A stretch of 64,000 nucleotides of DNA. Source: JBBRRP01 sp038251425. GTDB taxonomy: Bacteria; Myxococcota_A; Polyangia; Polyangiales; Polyangiaceae. The notes beneath the pieces are model-generated. The model searched no databases and had not been told where the DNA came from. It saw only the letters and a list, made by a program, of their open reading frames with translations. Where the stretch lies: contig JBBSBI010000006.1 of assembly GCA_038251425.1 (NCBI GenBank), forward strand, positions 16,899 to 80,898. The letters run 5' to 3'. The position numbers were made by a program, and so were the translations under genes. Shown here in pieces: positions 42,498-51,829 of this stretch. The stretch's first letter is position 1, and every line of letters starts with the position of its first letter.

Positions 42498-44108
42498 CTA
42501 ACCAAAATCTGCGGGCAAGAGAGCGCCGATCCCACGCGCCTTCAACTTCGCGCGAGCGCCTTCAAACTTCGGCTCATTCCAAAACATCAGGCAACCATTG
42601 CAGCCCAGGCCGCAACAGCCATCTAAGCCCAAGCGCGGCGACGGACGCACTTCCTTGGAGCGCGCCCGCGCGACTAAGCTGGACGCTGAAATCAGGCCTA
42701 ATTCCGCTTTTTGAGCGTGCTTGTTGGCCTCCAAGAACGCCGCCTGATCAGCGTTCAACACAGCGCGCTTTCGCACCAACGTGCCGACCGGGAGCTTGGC
42801 CTTCAAACGGCTCACATCTTCGGCATGAAACAAAGACAAGGGGACACGGAGCGCGCGCCCGTCGCCCGCGGAGAGCTTCTGCTTCTTCTCCAGAGTCTCA
42901 GCATCCATGAGCTCGTACAGCCGCAAGCGGACGCATTCGAGGCTGCCGGGCACCAAGAACTCCAGGATATCACCGCCGATCAACCGATTGCGCAATTCCA
43001 AGACGAGCGCATCCTCTGCCCACTCGCGAATGAAGCCACCAAATTCAAAAGCACTCAGCGACTGACCATTCTCGTAATCGTGGGCCAGATTGGTGAGGCG
43101 GCCATCGTGAAAGCCCAGCGTGTAGCCGCGCGACTTAGTGGTTTCCAGCTCGTTCATGTACGGGCGATAGTCCCAGGCTTCGGGATTGGCGTAGTAGGCA
43201 TCAATAGCCTGACGATACGCGCGCGTGACAGAGCCCACGTAGTACTCATTCTTGTTGCGGCCCTCGACCTTCAACGAATCGATCCCCAACTTCAGATACT
43301 CGGAGAGCTTCGGCATGAGGCATAAATCCCGCGAATTCAAGATATATGAGCCGCGTTCATCTTCTTCGATCGGGAAGAGCTGCCCAGGGCGAAATTCCTC
43401 CTCAAGAAAGAACCGAAACTCATCCATGTTCGTGTCGGTGATCTCGAGCACCTCGGTTGAGCCATCAGCTCGGGCAACCTTCAGATTGTACTTCCAACGG
43501 CAGCTGTGCGCGCAGTTCCCCTGATTGCTGCCCCGCTCGGCCATGTAATTACTGAGCAAACAACGGCCGGAGTACGTCATGCACAAGGCTCCGTGCACAA
43601 ACGTCTCCAAGCGAATATTCGGGCAGCGTTCACGGATCTCGGCGAGTTCCTCAAAGCTCACTTCGCGGGAGAGCACGCACAACGCCGCTCCTTGCTTTTG
43701 CCAATAATCCACCGTCAAAAAAGACGCGACGTTAGCCTGAGTTGAAATATGGCGCTCCAGCCAGGGCAGCTCATCTTTAATGTATTGGAACACGCCCGGA
43801 TCGGCCACGATCACGCCATCTGGCCGCAAATCGGACAGCACCTCTTTGAACTTGCTCAGCGTTTCGATATCCCGGTTGTGCGTGAACAGGTTCAGCGTGA
43901 GATAGATGCGTTTCCCTTGAGCGTGCGTGAGTGCGATGCCCTCCGCCAGATCGTCGAGTGAAAACTCGGACTGGGTGCGCAAGGAAAGATCGGGGGTTCC
44001 AGCGTAGACGGCATCGGCACCGTAGAGGAGCGCCGTCTTCAGTCGACTGAGCGAGCCCGCAGGCATGAGGAGTTCACTTTGATGGTGAGGCTTCGAAGGA
44101 GTCGGCAT
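42498..44108 (-). CDS. U32-family peptidase/RNA hydroxylase (TrhP/RlhA type) with extra C-terminus
   Basis: About 536 residues from ATG 44108 (SD CGGAAG); the longer frame would overlap cmoA antisense. SELLMPAGSLSRLKTALLYGADAVYAG, the NLFTHN strand and the Cys cluster ALCMTYSGRCLLSNYMAERGSNQGNCAHSCRW are the U32 core. TrhP hydroxylates U34 of tRNA to ho5U; RlhA hydroxylates 23S C2501. Being divergent from cmoAB, which use ho5U34, favours a TrhP-like role (inference). The C-terminus adds CCGLGCNGCLMFWNEP, a second Cys motif unlike the standard proteins, maybe a further iron-sulphur site. Confidence 0.88.
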   Translation of the reverse strand: MPTPSKPHHQSELLMPAGSLSRLKTALLYGADAVYAGTPDLSLRTQSEFSLDDLAEGIALTHAQGKRIYLTLNLFTHNRDIETLSKFKEVLSDLRPDGVIVADPGVFQYIKDELPWLERHISTQANVASFLTVDYWQKQGAALCVLSREVSFEELAEIRERCPNIRLETFVHGALCMTYSGRCLLSNYMAERGSNQGNCAHSCRWKYNLKVARADGSTEVLEITDTNMDEFRFFLEEEFRPGQLFPIEEDERGSYILNSRDLCLMPKLSEYLKLGIDSLKVEGRNKNEYYVGSVTRAYRQAIDAYYANPEAWDYRPYMNELETTKSRGYTLGFHDGRLTNLAHDYENGQSLSAFEFGGFIREWAEDALVLELRNRLIGGDILEFLVPGSLECVRLRLYELMDAETLEKKQKLSAGDGRALRVPLSLFHAEDVSRLKAKLPVGTLVRKRAVLNADQAAFLEANKHAQKAELGLISASSLVARARSKEVRPSPRLGLDGCCGLGCNGCLMFWNEPKFEGARAKLKARGIGALLPADFG

Positions 44109-44171
44109 CGCTAATACTTCCGCTTGGCGACTAGCATACTTCCGTGCCAAAAGTGCCGGGATTGGTCCGAG

Positions 44172-44903
44172 ATGGCTGAGGATAAAGACGAAATTTTCCG
44201 CGAGGAGCTGAAGAACGTTGGAGAGTTCCAGTTCAACGCTAAAGTCGCCAACGTCTTCGACGACATGATTCGTCGCTCTTTGCCAGGTTACTCGACGATT
44301 CTCCAGATGTTGAGCGTGATAGCCGAACGCTTCGCCCAAGCGGACACGCGTATCTATGATCTGGGCTGTTCCTTGGGGGCCGCTACGCTGGCCTTGCACC
44401 GCGGTGCAGGCGCGAAAGGTGTCGAGTTCATTGCGGTCGATGCGAGCGATGCCATGGCGGAGCGTTGCCGCACGGCTCTGGCTTCGCTGGATGGAGGCCA
44501 AGTGCAGATTATCTGCGCAGATGTTCGCGACGTACCCATCGAGAACGCTTCGATCGTTGTGCTGAATTTTACGCTTCAATTTGTGCCCGTCGCTGAGCGT
44601 GACGCATTATTGATTCGCATAGAACGCGGGCTGCGTCCTGGGGGCGTGCTGGTGCTTTCCGAAAAGCTTGCCTTTCCTGACGCCGACCAAGCCGAGCTGT
44701 TTGCTTCGCTTCACGACAGCTTTCGAAAACAGAACGGCTACAGCGAGCTTGAGATCAGCCAGAAGCGCACGGCGCTTGAAAACGTGCTGTTCAATGAGAG
44801 CGAAGCTGCACATGTCGCTCGCCTAAAGCGCGCTGGGTTCGTGCGCGTTGAGTCCTGGTTTCGTTGTGCCAATTTTGGGTCCTTTCTCGCATTCCGTAAC
44901 TGA
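44172..44903 (+). CDS. cmoA: Carboxy-S-adenosyl-L-methionine synthase
   Basis: About 243 residues. I start at ATG 44172; upstream in-frame codons to 44124 are not conserved. DEIFREELKNVGEFQFNAKV and IYDLGCSLGAATLALHRG are CmoA signatures. The enzyme makes carboxy-SAM from SAM and prephenate for cmo5U34 in tRNA. It is followed by cmoB after one base. Confidence 0.94.
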   Translation: MAEDKDEIFREELKNVGEFQFNAKVANVFDDMIRRSLPGYSTILQMLSVIAERFAQADTRIYDLGCSLGAATLALHRGAGAKGVEFIAVDASDAMAERCRTALASLDGGQVQIICADVRDVPIENASIVVLNFTLQFVPVAERDALLIRIERGLRPGGVLVLSEKLAFPDADQAELFASLHDSFRKQNGYSELEISQKRTALENVLFNESEAAHVARLKRAGFVRVESWFRCANFGSFLAFRN

Positions 44904-44904
44904 A

Positions 44905-45903
44905 ATGAAAGAGCTTACTGAGGGGTCAGCGCTGCTTGGGCAATCCCGCGAGTGGCGGCACTTCTTAGGGAAGGATCTAGGTCCGACCGTTGCTGCAAGA
45001 CTCGAGGAACTTGCCGCAAAAAAGCTGGCTGCGGAAAAACCTGGCGATGCGCCGAAATGGGAGTCGGCGCTTCGGACACTCCACGCACTGCCGCTCGATC
45101 CGGTGGCTGCAGACTTAACGCGCGATATGCCGCGTCTTGGCGGGCACTGTTCGCAGGCAGCTCTCAAGCAAATCGAAATGGCACTCCGCAAGTTTTGCCC
45201 TTGGCGAAAGGGTCCTTTCGAAGTTTGCGGGTTAGCGCTCGATGCCGAATGGCGCTCGAACCTCAAGTTCAACAGGCTTCGCGCCCACGTTGATTTCAAC
45301 GGCCAACGCGTGCTCGATGTCGGTTCTGGCAATGGCTACTACTGCCTGCGAGCCTTGGGTGCGGGAGCGAGCCTCGCGCTCGGCGTAGACCCAACCTGGC
45401 TGTTCATCGCCCAGTTCGCAGCGCTCACACGCTTCATGCTGCCCGTCCCAGCTCACGTCCTGCCTTTTGCTCTCGAAGAGCTGCCCGAGGATTTAGGAAC
45501 CTTTGATTACGTACTCTCGCTCGGTGTTCTCTACCACCGGCGAGCTCCACTGGAGCATCTGGGCGCACTCCGAAAGTTCATGGCCAAAGGCGGAAAGCTG
45601 GTGCTCGAAACCCTGATCGTGGAGGGTCCCGAAGGTTACTCGCTGAAACCGGAAGCTCGCTACGCCGGCATGCGCAACGTTTGGGAACTCCCCACGAGCG
45701 CAACACTCCTCCGCTGGCTCAAGAGCGCAGGCTATCGCAACGTGCAACTTCTCGACGTCACCGCGACGACTCCGCTTGAACAGCGCAGCACCAACTGGAG
45801 CTCCGAGCATTCTCTGATTAACGTCTTAGATCCAACCGATACCTTGAAAACGGTTGAAGGCCACCCTGCACCCCGACGTGCACTCCTCCTTGCCGAGCAT
45901 TAG
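44905..45903 (+). CDS. cmoB: tRNA U34 carboxymethyltransferase
   Basis: About 332 residues from ATG 44905, one base past the cmoA stop. The N-terminal SREWRHFLGKDLGPTV region and the core VLDVGSGNGYYCLRALGAGA with DPTWLFIAQF match CmoB. It transfers the carboxymethyl group of carboxy-SAM to ho5U34, giving cmo5U. Length is normal. Stops just before a 204-base gap in which I see nothing. Confidence 0.94.
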   Translation: MKELTEGSALLGQSREWRHFLGKDLGPTVAARLEELAAKKLAAEKPGDAPKWESALRTLHALPLDPVAADLTRDMPRLGGHCSQAALKQIEMALRKFCPWRKGPFEVCGLALDAEWRSNLKFNRLRAHVDFNGQRVLDVGSGNGYYCLRALGAGASLALGVDPTWLFIAQFAALTRFMLPVPAHVLPFALEELPEDLGTFDYVLSLGVLYHRRAPLEHLGALRKFMAKGGKLVLETLIVEGPEGYSLKPEARYAGMRNVWELPTSATLLRWLKSAGYRNVQLLDVTATTPLEQRSTNWSSEHSLINVLDPTDTLKTVEGHPAPRRALLLAEH

Positions 45904-46107
45904 GCTGGACTGGTACGGCGGAGATCCAGAGGTTTTTCAGCCGCATTTCTTCTCACAAGAAATTCTGCAGCACCTCAATAATTCACACCTACATAAACAG
46001 GCGAACGGCTGCATTGAGTGATGGTTCCTTGGTGGATCCTCAGCCTTCTGCGCGTTACCGTCTATTAGAATCTCGCTCACTGAATCGTAAGGTAGCAGTA
46101 GGTCGCC

Positions 46108-47856
46108 ATGCCCCAAGTTCGTTGGATTGGTCTTGTAGTTCTTTCGTGCTGCGCATCGTTGATGGGTTGTCAAGCCGAGGTAGGCGGCAATGGCGGGTCG
46201 CGGAGGCCGAGCATCGGCGCACCCGTCGGCACTGATTCGAACGGGAATCCCATCGACGCCAACGGCAACATCGTCCCGCCCGCTCCGGGCAGTGGCGAGA
46301 CCGGAGGGCCGGGCACCGCGGCTCCGCCAGGCGCCGTCGTGATGCGCCGGCTCACGCGCGTCGAGTACGACAACACGTTGCGCGACATTGCTGGGACCAC
46401 CCAATCGATGGTGAATGGTTTCCCAAGCGAAGAAAGAGATTTCGGCTTCAACAACAATGGAGCCGCGCTGACGTTCCCGCCAACTCTCGGCGATGCTGCA
46501 TTCACCGCAGCGCAAACGGCTGCGCGCGGCGTGGTTGCGAATCTGGCAACCCACGTGGCCTGCGCCCCGACGAAAACTCCCGAATGCGCTGATCAGTTCA
46601 TTCGAGACTTCGGCGAGAAGGCCTGGCGGCGGCCGCTGACGGCCGAGGAAGCTGCCCGACTGCGCAGCGTGTTCGACGTCGGAAACGGGCAGACCGGCTT
46701 TGATCTTGGCATCGAGATGGTCGCAACCTCTATGCTTATCTCGGCTCCATTTTGGTACCGTGTTGAATTGGGAGACGGCAAGCCTGTCGCGAACGTCCCG
46801 AACATGGTGCGGCCTACGTCCTTTGAGATGGCCACGCGCCTTTCGTACTTTCTATGGAATTCAGCGCCCGATGCCGCTCTTCGCGCACTCGGGACTCAGG
46901 ATTCACTCAAGGATCCTGCTGCCATCAAGACGCAAGCGCTCGCGATGCTCGGCGATCCGAAGGCGCGTCAGGCTGTCGCGAACTTCGATGCCCAGTGGCT
47001 TCAGACCGACAAGACGGACGGCATTAACAAGGATCCCAATATTTTTCCCAAATGGGCGACGGAGTTGAGGCCGCTGCTCAACACCGAGATGACGACCATG
47101 CTCTCGCATGCCGCCTGGGATGTTCCGAATGGTCTCCAGGATCTTCTGACCACCCCGAGCAGTTTCATGAACGCAACGCTGGCCAAATATTACGGTGTTT
47201 CTGGTCCAGCAGGGGCCGCGTTCGAGCCGGTTCAGCTCGATGCCGCAAAGAGAAGCGGTATCTTAACGCGCGCGGGTCTGCTCGCATTCGACGGCTTTGT
47301 GCAAAGCTCGCCCACGCTGCGCGGTGCCTACATTCGACGCAGATTCTTGTGCGGGGAGCCACCGCCGCCGGATCCGCAGGCGGCGAAGCTGAAGCCGCCA
47401 CCCTCCCCGAGCGTGACAACGCGTCAACAGTCCGAAGCGCACGCGAGCGCTCCCGCGTGCAAGAGCTGCCACGTATTCATCGATCCCATCGGCTTCGGGC
47501 TTGAGAAATACGACGCCATTGGCATGTATCGCGACACCGAGAATGGCCAGCCCGTTGACGACGTCGGCAACGTGGCGGGTATGGCGGCTGACGGCTCGGA
47601 GATCCCCAGCGACATTGGCGCCTTCAAGGGCGCCGTGGAGTTGGGTCAGAAGATGGCAGCCAGCAACACAGCCACTGATTGTTTTGCTCAGCACTGGTTC
47701 CGATTCACCAACGGGCGTGCACCCGTCACCGGGGATGCCGCGACGTTGAAAAGCCTGGGTGAACTTGTGAGATCCAATGGTGGCAACCATCAAGAGCTGA
47801 TCACGGCACTGACCCAGACCGACGCGTTCCTCTATCGACCCAAAGCTGGTTCTTGA
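46108..47856 (+). CDS. DUF1592/DUF1588/DUF1585 cytochrome c-domain lipoprotein
   Basis: 582 residues. Lipobox SLMGC follows the signal. DUF1587-like RRLTRVEYDNTLRDI opens the domain string, with DUF1595, then DUF1592 (TSFEMATRLSYFLWNSAPD), DUF1588 (ILTRAGLLAFDGFVQSSPTLRG) and DUF1585. One heme site is visible: C451-KS-C454-H455. Such proteins are abundant in Planctomycetes and Myxococcota, usually next to a DUF1552 gene; here none follows. Probable extracytoplasmic electron transfer or substrate degradation; function not proven. Confidence 0.9.
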   Translation: MPQVRWIGLVVLSCCASLMGCQAEVGGNGGSRRPSIGAPVGTDSNGNPIDANGNIVPPAPGSGETGGPGTAAPPGAVVMRRLTRVEYDNTLRDIAGTTQSMVNGFPSEERDFGFNNNGAALTFPPTLGDAAFTAAQTAARGVVANLATHVACAPTKTPECADQFIRDFGEKAWRRPLTAEEAARLRSVFDVGNGQTGFDLGIEMVATSMLISAPFWYRVELGDGKPVANVPNMVRPTSFEMATRLSYFLWNSAPDAALRALGTQDSLKDPAAIKTQALAMLGDPKARQAVANFDAQWLQTDKTDGINKDPNIFPKWATELRPLLNTEMTTMLSHAAWDVPNGLQDLLTTPSSFMNATLAKYYGVSGPAGAAFEPVQLDAAKRSGILTRAGLLAFDGFVQSSPTLRGAYIRRRFLCGEPPPPDPQAAKLKPPPSPSVTTRQQSEAHASAPACKSCHVFIDPIGFGLEKYDAIGMYRDTENGQPVDDVGNVAGMAADGSEIPSDIGAFKGAVELGQKMAASNTATDCFAQHWFRFTNGRAPVTGDAATLKSLGELVRSNGGNHQELITALTQTDAFLYRPKAGS

Positions 47857-47929
47857 TCCAAGCGCGGGCCAGCGGCCTCGGTGAGCTGCTACTTGACCCT
47901 TGTCTCCCAGTCAGCAAAAGCTTGACGGG

Positions 47930-49090
47930 ATGACGTCGCTCCTACCCGCTTGGGATCTTGCAAAACTCCACCAGGCCCCGAAAACCTATGACGCACCAGG
48001 ATTCTCGTCTGCCGGGTTGCGCCCGCTTTTCTACGAAGGTCTGCCCTACCACGGCAAACCCACTCGCCATTTCGCCTGGCTAGGCCTACCGCATGAAGCG
48101 GCCACGCGCCAAGTGCCTGGGGTGATTTTAGTGCACGGGGGTTGCGCCACGGCGTTCGCTGAATGGGCACGGCTTTGGTTGCAGAGGGGTTATGCTGTGA
48201 TTGCTCCGGACATCTGTGGTCAGACGCCCGTGCAAGGTGTCGAAGACAAGTTCTGCGATAGTTGGCCGCTGCACGAATGGTCGGGGCCTCCCACTTGGGG
48301 GGGCTCATTCAAGACACTGTCTGAGCCCGTTGAGGAGCAATGGCCGTATCATGCAGTGAGCGCGTTGATGCTGGCCCACTCGCTGCTCGCTGCCCAGCCT
48401 GGAGTGGCTGCTGATCGGATTGGGCTTACCGGGATTTCCTGGGGCGGCACCTTTGCTGCCATGATTGCTGGGATTGACTCGCGTTTGCGCTGTGTAGCGC
48501 CCGTTTACGGTTGCGGTTACGACCCTCGGAAGTTCACGTTCTTCGCGGGAGATCAGGAACCCGAAGACAAGGCGCGTTGGCTGGAGCTGTACAATCCTGC
48601 GAATTTTTTGCCCAATGCCAAAATGCCCATGCTCTGGACAACCGGCACCAACGACCACGGTGGCGCACTGGATCATCAGCTCTACTCAGCGAAATCGGCG
48701 CCTGGCCCCTCCACTCTCTGCGTGAAGTTGCGGATGGTGCACGGGCACGGTGGCGTTGCGGAAAGGCCGGGGGAAATCTGGCAATTTTTTGAGGCCTCAT
48801 TGAATGGTGGTAAGCCGCTCTTGCGCATTCTCGAACAAGGTCGCGAAGCGCAGGAAGCTTGGCTCACCTACCAAGCCGTGACCGAAGTTGCCCGAGCAGA
48901 GCTCCTCTACACACTCGACTCGGGGCCTTACCCAGAATGCCTTTGGCACACGCGCCCCGCGCGCCTGGATGCAAAAACGTCACGTGTCACGGGGACACCG
49001 CCCGAAGGCACCCGCGCCTACTTCTTCAATGTCGAAGACTATCGCGGATTCATCGTCAGCAGTGAACATGTGGAGCTAGTGCAAAAGTGA
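47930..49090 (+). CDS. Alpha/beta-hydrolase (dienelactone hydrolase/acetyl-xylan-esterase-like)
   Basis: About 386 residues. HG oxyanion motif PGVILVHGGC, nucleophile elbow GISWGGTF, late acid TTGTNDHGGA and His near VHGHGGVAE. The large C-terminal beta part (~290-386) resembles accessory domains of carbohydrate esterases. Start at ATG 47930; a TTG upstream (47900) is less likely. No signal peptide. Its stop overlaps the next gene by 4 bases, so it opens a three-gene operon. Substrate unknown. Confidence 0.85.
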   Translation: MTSLLPAWDLAKLHQAPKTYDAPGFSSAGLRPLFYEGLPYHGKPTRHFAWLGLPHEAATRQVPGVILVHGGCATAFAEWARLWLQRGYAVIAPDICGQTPVQGVEDKFCDSWPLHEWSGPPTWGGSFKTLSEPVEEQWPYHAVSALMLAHSLLAAQPGVAADRIGLTGISWGGTFAAMIAGIDSRLRCVAPVYGCGYDPRKFTFFAGDQEPEDKARWLELYNPANFLPNAKMPMLWTTGTNDHGGALDHQLYSAKSAPGPSTLCVKLRMVHGHGGVAERPGEIWQFFEASLNGGKPLLRILEQGREAQEAWLTYQAVTEVARAELLYTLDSGPYPECLWHTRPARLDAKTSRVTGTPPEGTRAYFFNVEDYRGFIVSSEHVELVQK

Positions 49091-50286
49091 CGCACCTGGT
49101 GGGCGCTCCCCCAGCTCTAGATCACCTTCGCCTGGTTGGCTCCACCAACACGAACAAGGTGATGGCGGGCGAACTCAATCGCCTGGCAGTGCGCGCCTTG
49201 AGTCGGCGCCTAGCGGAGCCTAAAAAAGACGGAACTGGCGCCATTCTTTACGCCTTCGACGTCGATTTAGCTGCCCTCGCTGTGCGCTACCACCACACGT
49301 CCGCCCGCGTGCTCTGGGATTTGTATGAATCCAAAGCAGCACGCCTGGAGCCGCTCTATGCCGACCTCCTGGAGCAGATGGCGCGGGACGAGCGCCGTTA
49401 CATTTGGGACGGTGCCAAAATTAGCGTGCAAGCCTACGGCGTCGAGGAATTTGCAGCGGGTGAGCGCCAAATTGTCGGAACGCTTAAAAACGCACTGATT
49501 GCGGGCGCTGCAGCACGCAACCTCGCGCTCACGCTGGAACCCGAACATCCTGATTTGTTGTTTGGTGTGCGCATGCCGGGTGAAGGCCGCGTCCTGGTTT
49601 CACTCGATCTTGCAGGGCGCCCCATGAATCAGCGGGGCTACCGCATGCAGCAAGGCGAAGCACCCCTGCGCGAAGATGTGGCGGCGCAACTCGTGATGAT
49701 GACGCGCCACGATGCACGGCGAGAAGCCTTGATCGATCCGATGGCTGGCTCCGGAACGATCGCGATTGAAGCGGCGTGCATGGCTAAAGGCCGCCCCAAC
49801 TGGCAATCCGGGCGAATCCCCTCCGCAAGCCGTCTGCCAGACTTTGCCGAAGCGTTCGCCAAGCGCGCCGAGCCGCTGTTTGCCGATACCCAGCCGTTGA
49901 TATTCTGCAATGAGATCTTGCCCGAGATGTGCGAGGCACTCAGCCGAAACGCACAAACAGCCGGAGAGGAACACTCGCTTGAAATCCGCGAGGGTGATTT
50001 TCGCAACTGGCGCCCAGCGGAAATCATGGAACAAATCGCAGCCAAAGGGGGCGATCCGACGCGCGGTGTGATCCTCACCAATCCACCGTATGGCGTGCGC
50101 ATGGGTGGAGATTTGCCGCGTCTGTATCAGGATTTCTCGCGCTGGTGCCGAGGCTTTCCGGGCTGGCGCGTGGGTGTGATCGTGGACAACGGGGATTTCG
50201 AATCGATTGTGGGCGGTCGCCCCGTAGTGAAAAAGCCCGTACGCAATGGTGCGATCAAAGCCAATTTTCTGATGTACGAGCTCTGA
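49087..50286 (+). CDS. THUMP-domain RNA methyltransferase (RlmL/RlmK-type)
   Basis: 399 residues from GTG 49087 (GTGA overlap with the previous stop). An N-terminal THUMP-like region (to ~160) precedes a Rossmann methyltransferase with IDPMAGSGTIAIEAACMA (from residue ~217) and the catalytic NPPYG (332-336). It resembles the RlmL class that makes m2G in 23S rRNA; the target is inference. apaH follows after 1 base. Confidence 0.9.
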   Translation: MTHLVGAPPALDHLRLVGSTNTNKVMAGELNRLAVRALSRRLAEPKKDGTGAILYAFDVDLAALAVRYHHTSARVLWDLYESKAARLEPLYADLLEQMARDERRYIWDGAKISVQAYGVEEFAAGERQIVGTLKNALIAGAAARNLALTLEPEHPDLLFGVRMPGEGRVLVSLDLAGRPMNQRGYRMQQGEAPLREDVAAQLVMMTRHDARREALIDPMAGSGTIAIEAACMAKGRPNWQSGRIPSASRLPDFAEAFAKRAEPLFADTQPLIFCNEILPEMCEALSRNAQTAGEEHSLEIREGDFRNWRPAEIMEQIAAKGGDPTRGVILTNPPYGVRMGGDLPRLYQDFSRWCRGFPGWRVGVIVDNGDFESIVGGRPVVKKPVRNGAIKANFLMYEL

Positions 50287-50287
50287 G

Positions 50288-51103
50288 ATGGCAACCTATG
50301 TGATGGGTGATGTGCAGGGTTGTTATGACCCGCTTTGCCGCCTCCTTGAGCAGATTGCGTTCGACGAAGCACGCGATCAACTCTGGCTAGTGGGAGATCT
50401 GGTCAACCGCGGCCCGCGTTCACTGGAGGTCTTGAGACTTGTAAAGAGTCTTGGCCATGCTGTGGTTGTCACGCTAGGCAATCACGATCTGCACGCACTC
50501 GCGCTTTGGTATCGTGTGAAGAAGCCGAAGGCCACCGATACGCTGGGCGCTCTGCTCAAAGCTCCCGACGCACCGGAGCACTTCGAATGGCTGCGACACT
50601 GCCAGCTCTTTCATCAAGACCACAACTTGAAGTGCGCGATGGTCCACGCAGGCGTGATCCCGGGCTGGGATCTTGAGACAGCAGCGCTTCGGGCGCGCGA
50701 GGTCGAAGCGGCGCTCCAGAGTTCAACTCCAGAGGCATTTTTGGCTCAAATGTACGGGAATAGCCCAGAAACTTGGTCGGAGAGCCTCACCGGCCACGAA
50801 CGTTTGCGAGTGATCACCAATGTTCTCACCCGACTGCGCTTCTGCACGGCGCAGGGTGCCCTGGATCTCAAGAGCAAAGAGGGGCTTGAAACAGCCCCAC
50901 CCGGTTACCTCCCATGGTTTTGGCACGCGCACCGAAAGACGGCGGCGGATCGGATTTACTTCGGGCATTGGGCAAGGCTGCGCGGCGAGAGCCACGTCGC
51001 GAACGCTATCGCGACTGATACTGCGTGCGTGTGGGGCGAGTGCTTAACGGCTATCCGTGTGGAAGATGGCGCGCGCTTTCAAGCTCCGTGCACTTCAGCT
51101 TGA
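50288..51103 (+). CDS. apaH: Symmetrical bis(5'-nucleosyl)-tetraphosphatase
   Basis: 271 residues of the calcineurin-like phosphatase family: YVMGDVQGCYD, VGDLVNRGP and TLGNHDLHALAL supply the metal ligands. ApaH splits Ap4A to two ADP. GYLPWFWHAHRKTAADRI and YFGHWARLRG fit the family C-terminus. Third gene of the hydrolase-methyltransferase-apaH operon; its end overlaps the convergent zinc-ribbon gene by 9 bases. Confidence 0.95.
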   Translation: MATYVMGDVQGCYDPLCRLLEQIAFDEARDQLWLVGDLVNRGPRSLEVLRLVKSLGHAVVVTLGNHDLHALALWYRVKKPKATDTLGALLKAPDAPEHFEWLRHCQLFHQDHNLKCAMVHAGVIPGWDLETAALRAREVEAALQSSTPEAFLAQMYGNSPETWSESLTGHERLRVITNVLTRLRFCTAQGALDLKSKEGLETAPPGYLPWFWHAHRKTAADRIYFGHWARLRGESHVANAIATDTACVWGECLTAIRVEDGARFQAPCTSA

Positions 51104-51829
51104 GCCTTGGGCTTCGAAGTCGCGGTAACATTCAGCGCAAAGCTGGCCTTTTTGCGTGATCATAATTTGATGATGCGCCATGGGTTTGCTGCAGCCGCGG
51201 CACACGGGCAGGCTGGGTGCCGGTTGGCTCGTCCGAGAAGGACGCGCATTTTCTGCGGTACTTGGCGTAACCGCAGCTCGGGAGGGCTCGATCGTCGCCA
51301 CCGCACCGCTCGCAAGGAGCGCGATACGAAAGCGTTCAGCCTGAAGCTGTGGAATCGCCTGCGCCACCAACGCGGGTGTTGCGAACGCCAACGAGTAAGC
51401 TTTGGAGCTTGGGACCCCCAACGATTCGAGCGTGTGCGCTACCTCGCTCTCGACATCTTCGGCCGAAACCAAATGAACATCACACAGCGTCTGAACTTCA
51501 TCTTCAACCGGCTCCAGCTTTGGTACTCGGCTTCGGGGCAGCGCTGGCGCTGGGGCGGGAGGGGTTAGCTCGGAACCCGGCACCATCGAGCGTTTTGGCG
51601 GACGGCCACTGGCTATCATCGCGGAACGCCAGGTCGCCACGTTGTCCATGAACCACTGCAAGTGGCCGCATTTGGCGCATACCACGGTGGTCAATAGTCC
51701 GGGCCCGTTGCTTCCCGAGTCGGCCTCGCCTGGCTCCGCAAGGCTGAACTTGATGGGCGCCTGCCAGACCTCATCGTGGTCGCACAGCGCACACCGACCA
51801 TTTCGCATGTCTGGGGTTGTGCTCACCAC
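51095..51829 (-). CDS. Zinc-ribbon protein with an L7/L12-like middle segment
   Basis: 244 residues, no signal. N-terminal zinc ribbon: C13/C16 (RCALCDH) with C51/C54 (VCAKCGHLQWF). C-terminal LIM-like module: CRGCSKPMAHHQIMITQ then LCAEC. Between them, KAYSLAFATPALVAQAIPQLQAERFRIALLASGA resembles the helix-strand pattern of ribosomal protein L7/L12 C-terminal domains. A Pro/Ser linker joins these. Function unknown; a nucleic-acid or ribosome contact is possible (inference). Convergent with apaH. Confidence 0.7.
   Translation of the reverse strand: MVSTTPDMRNGRCALCDHDEVWQAPIKFSLAEPGEADSGSNGPGLLTTVVCAKCGHLQWFMDNVATWRSAMIASGRPPKRSMVPGSELTPPAPAPALPRSRVPKLEPVEDEVQTLCDVHLVSAEDVESEVAHTLESLGVPSSKAYSLAFATPALVAQAIPQLQAERFRIALLASGAVATIEPSRAAVTPSTAENARPSRTSQPAPSLPVCRGCSKPMAHHQIMITQKGQLCAECYRDFEAQGSS

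Noticed and set aside
42266..42535. Ala/Val-rich minus-strand frame across the 27-bp repeat
   Set aside because: Repetition in DNA gives a low-complexity peptide; it overlaps the real end of an AIM24 gene.
44109..44579. N-terminal 157-codon extension of the U32 gene toward 44579
   Set aside because: It is antisense to cmoA, lacks family similarity and the family motif starts just after ATG 44108.
45937..46554. Long minus-strand frame opposite the start of the DUF1592 gene
   Set aside because: Composition is shadow-like, and the opposite strand carries a recognisable family with signal peptide and conserved domains.
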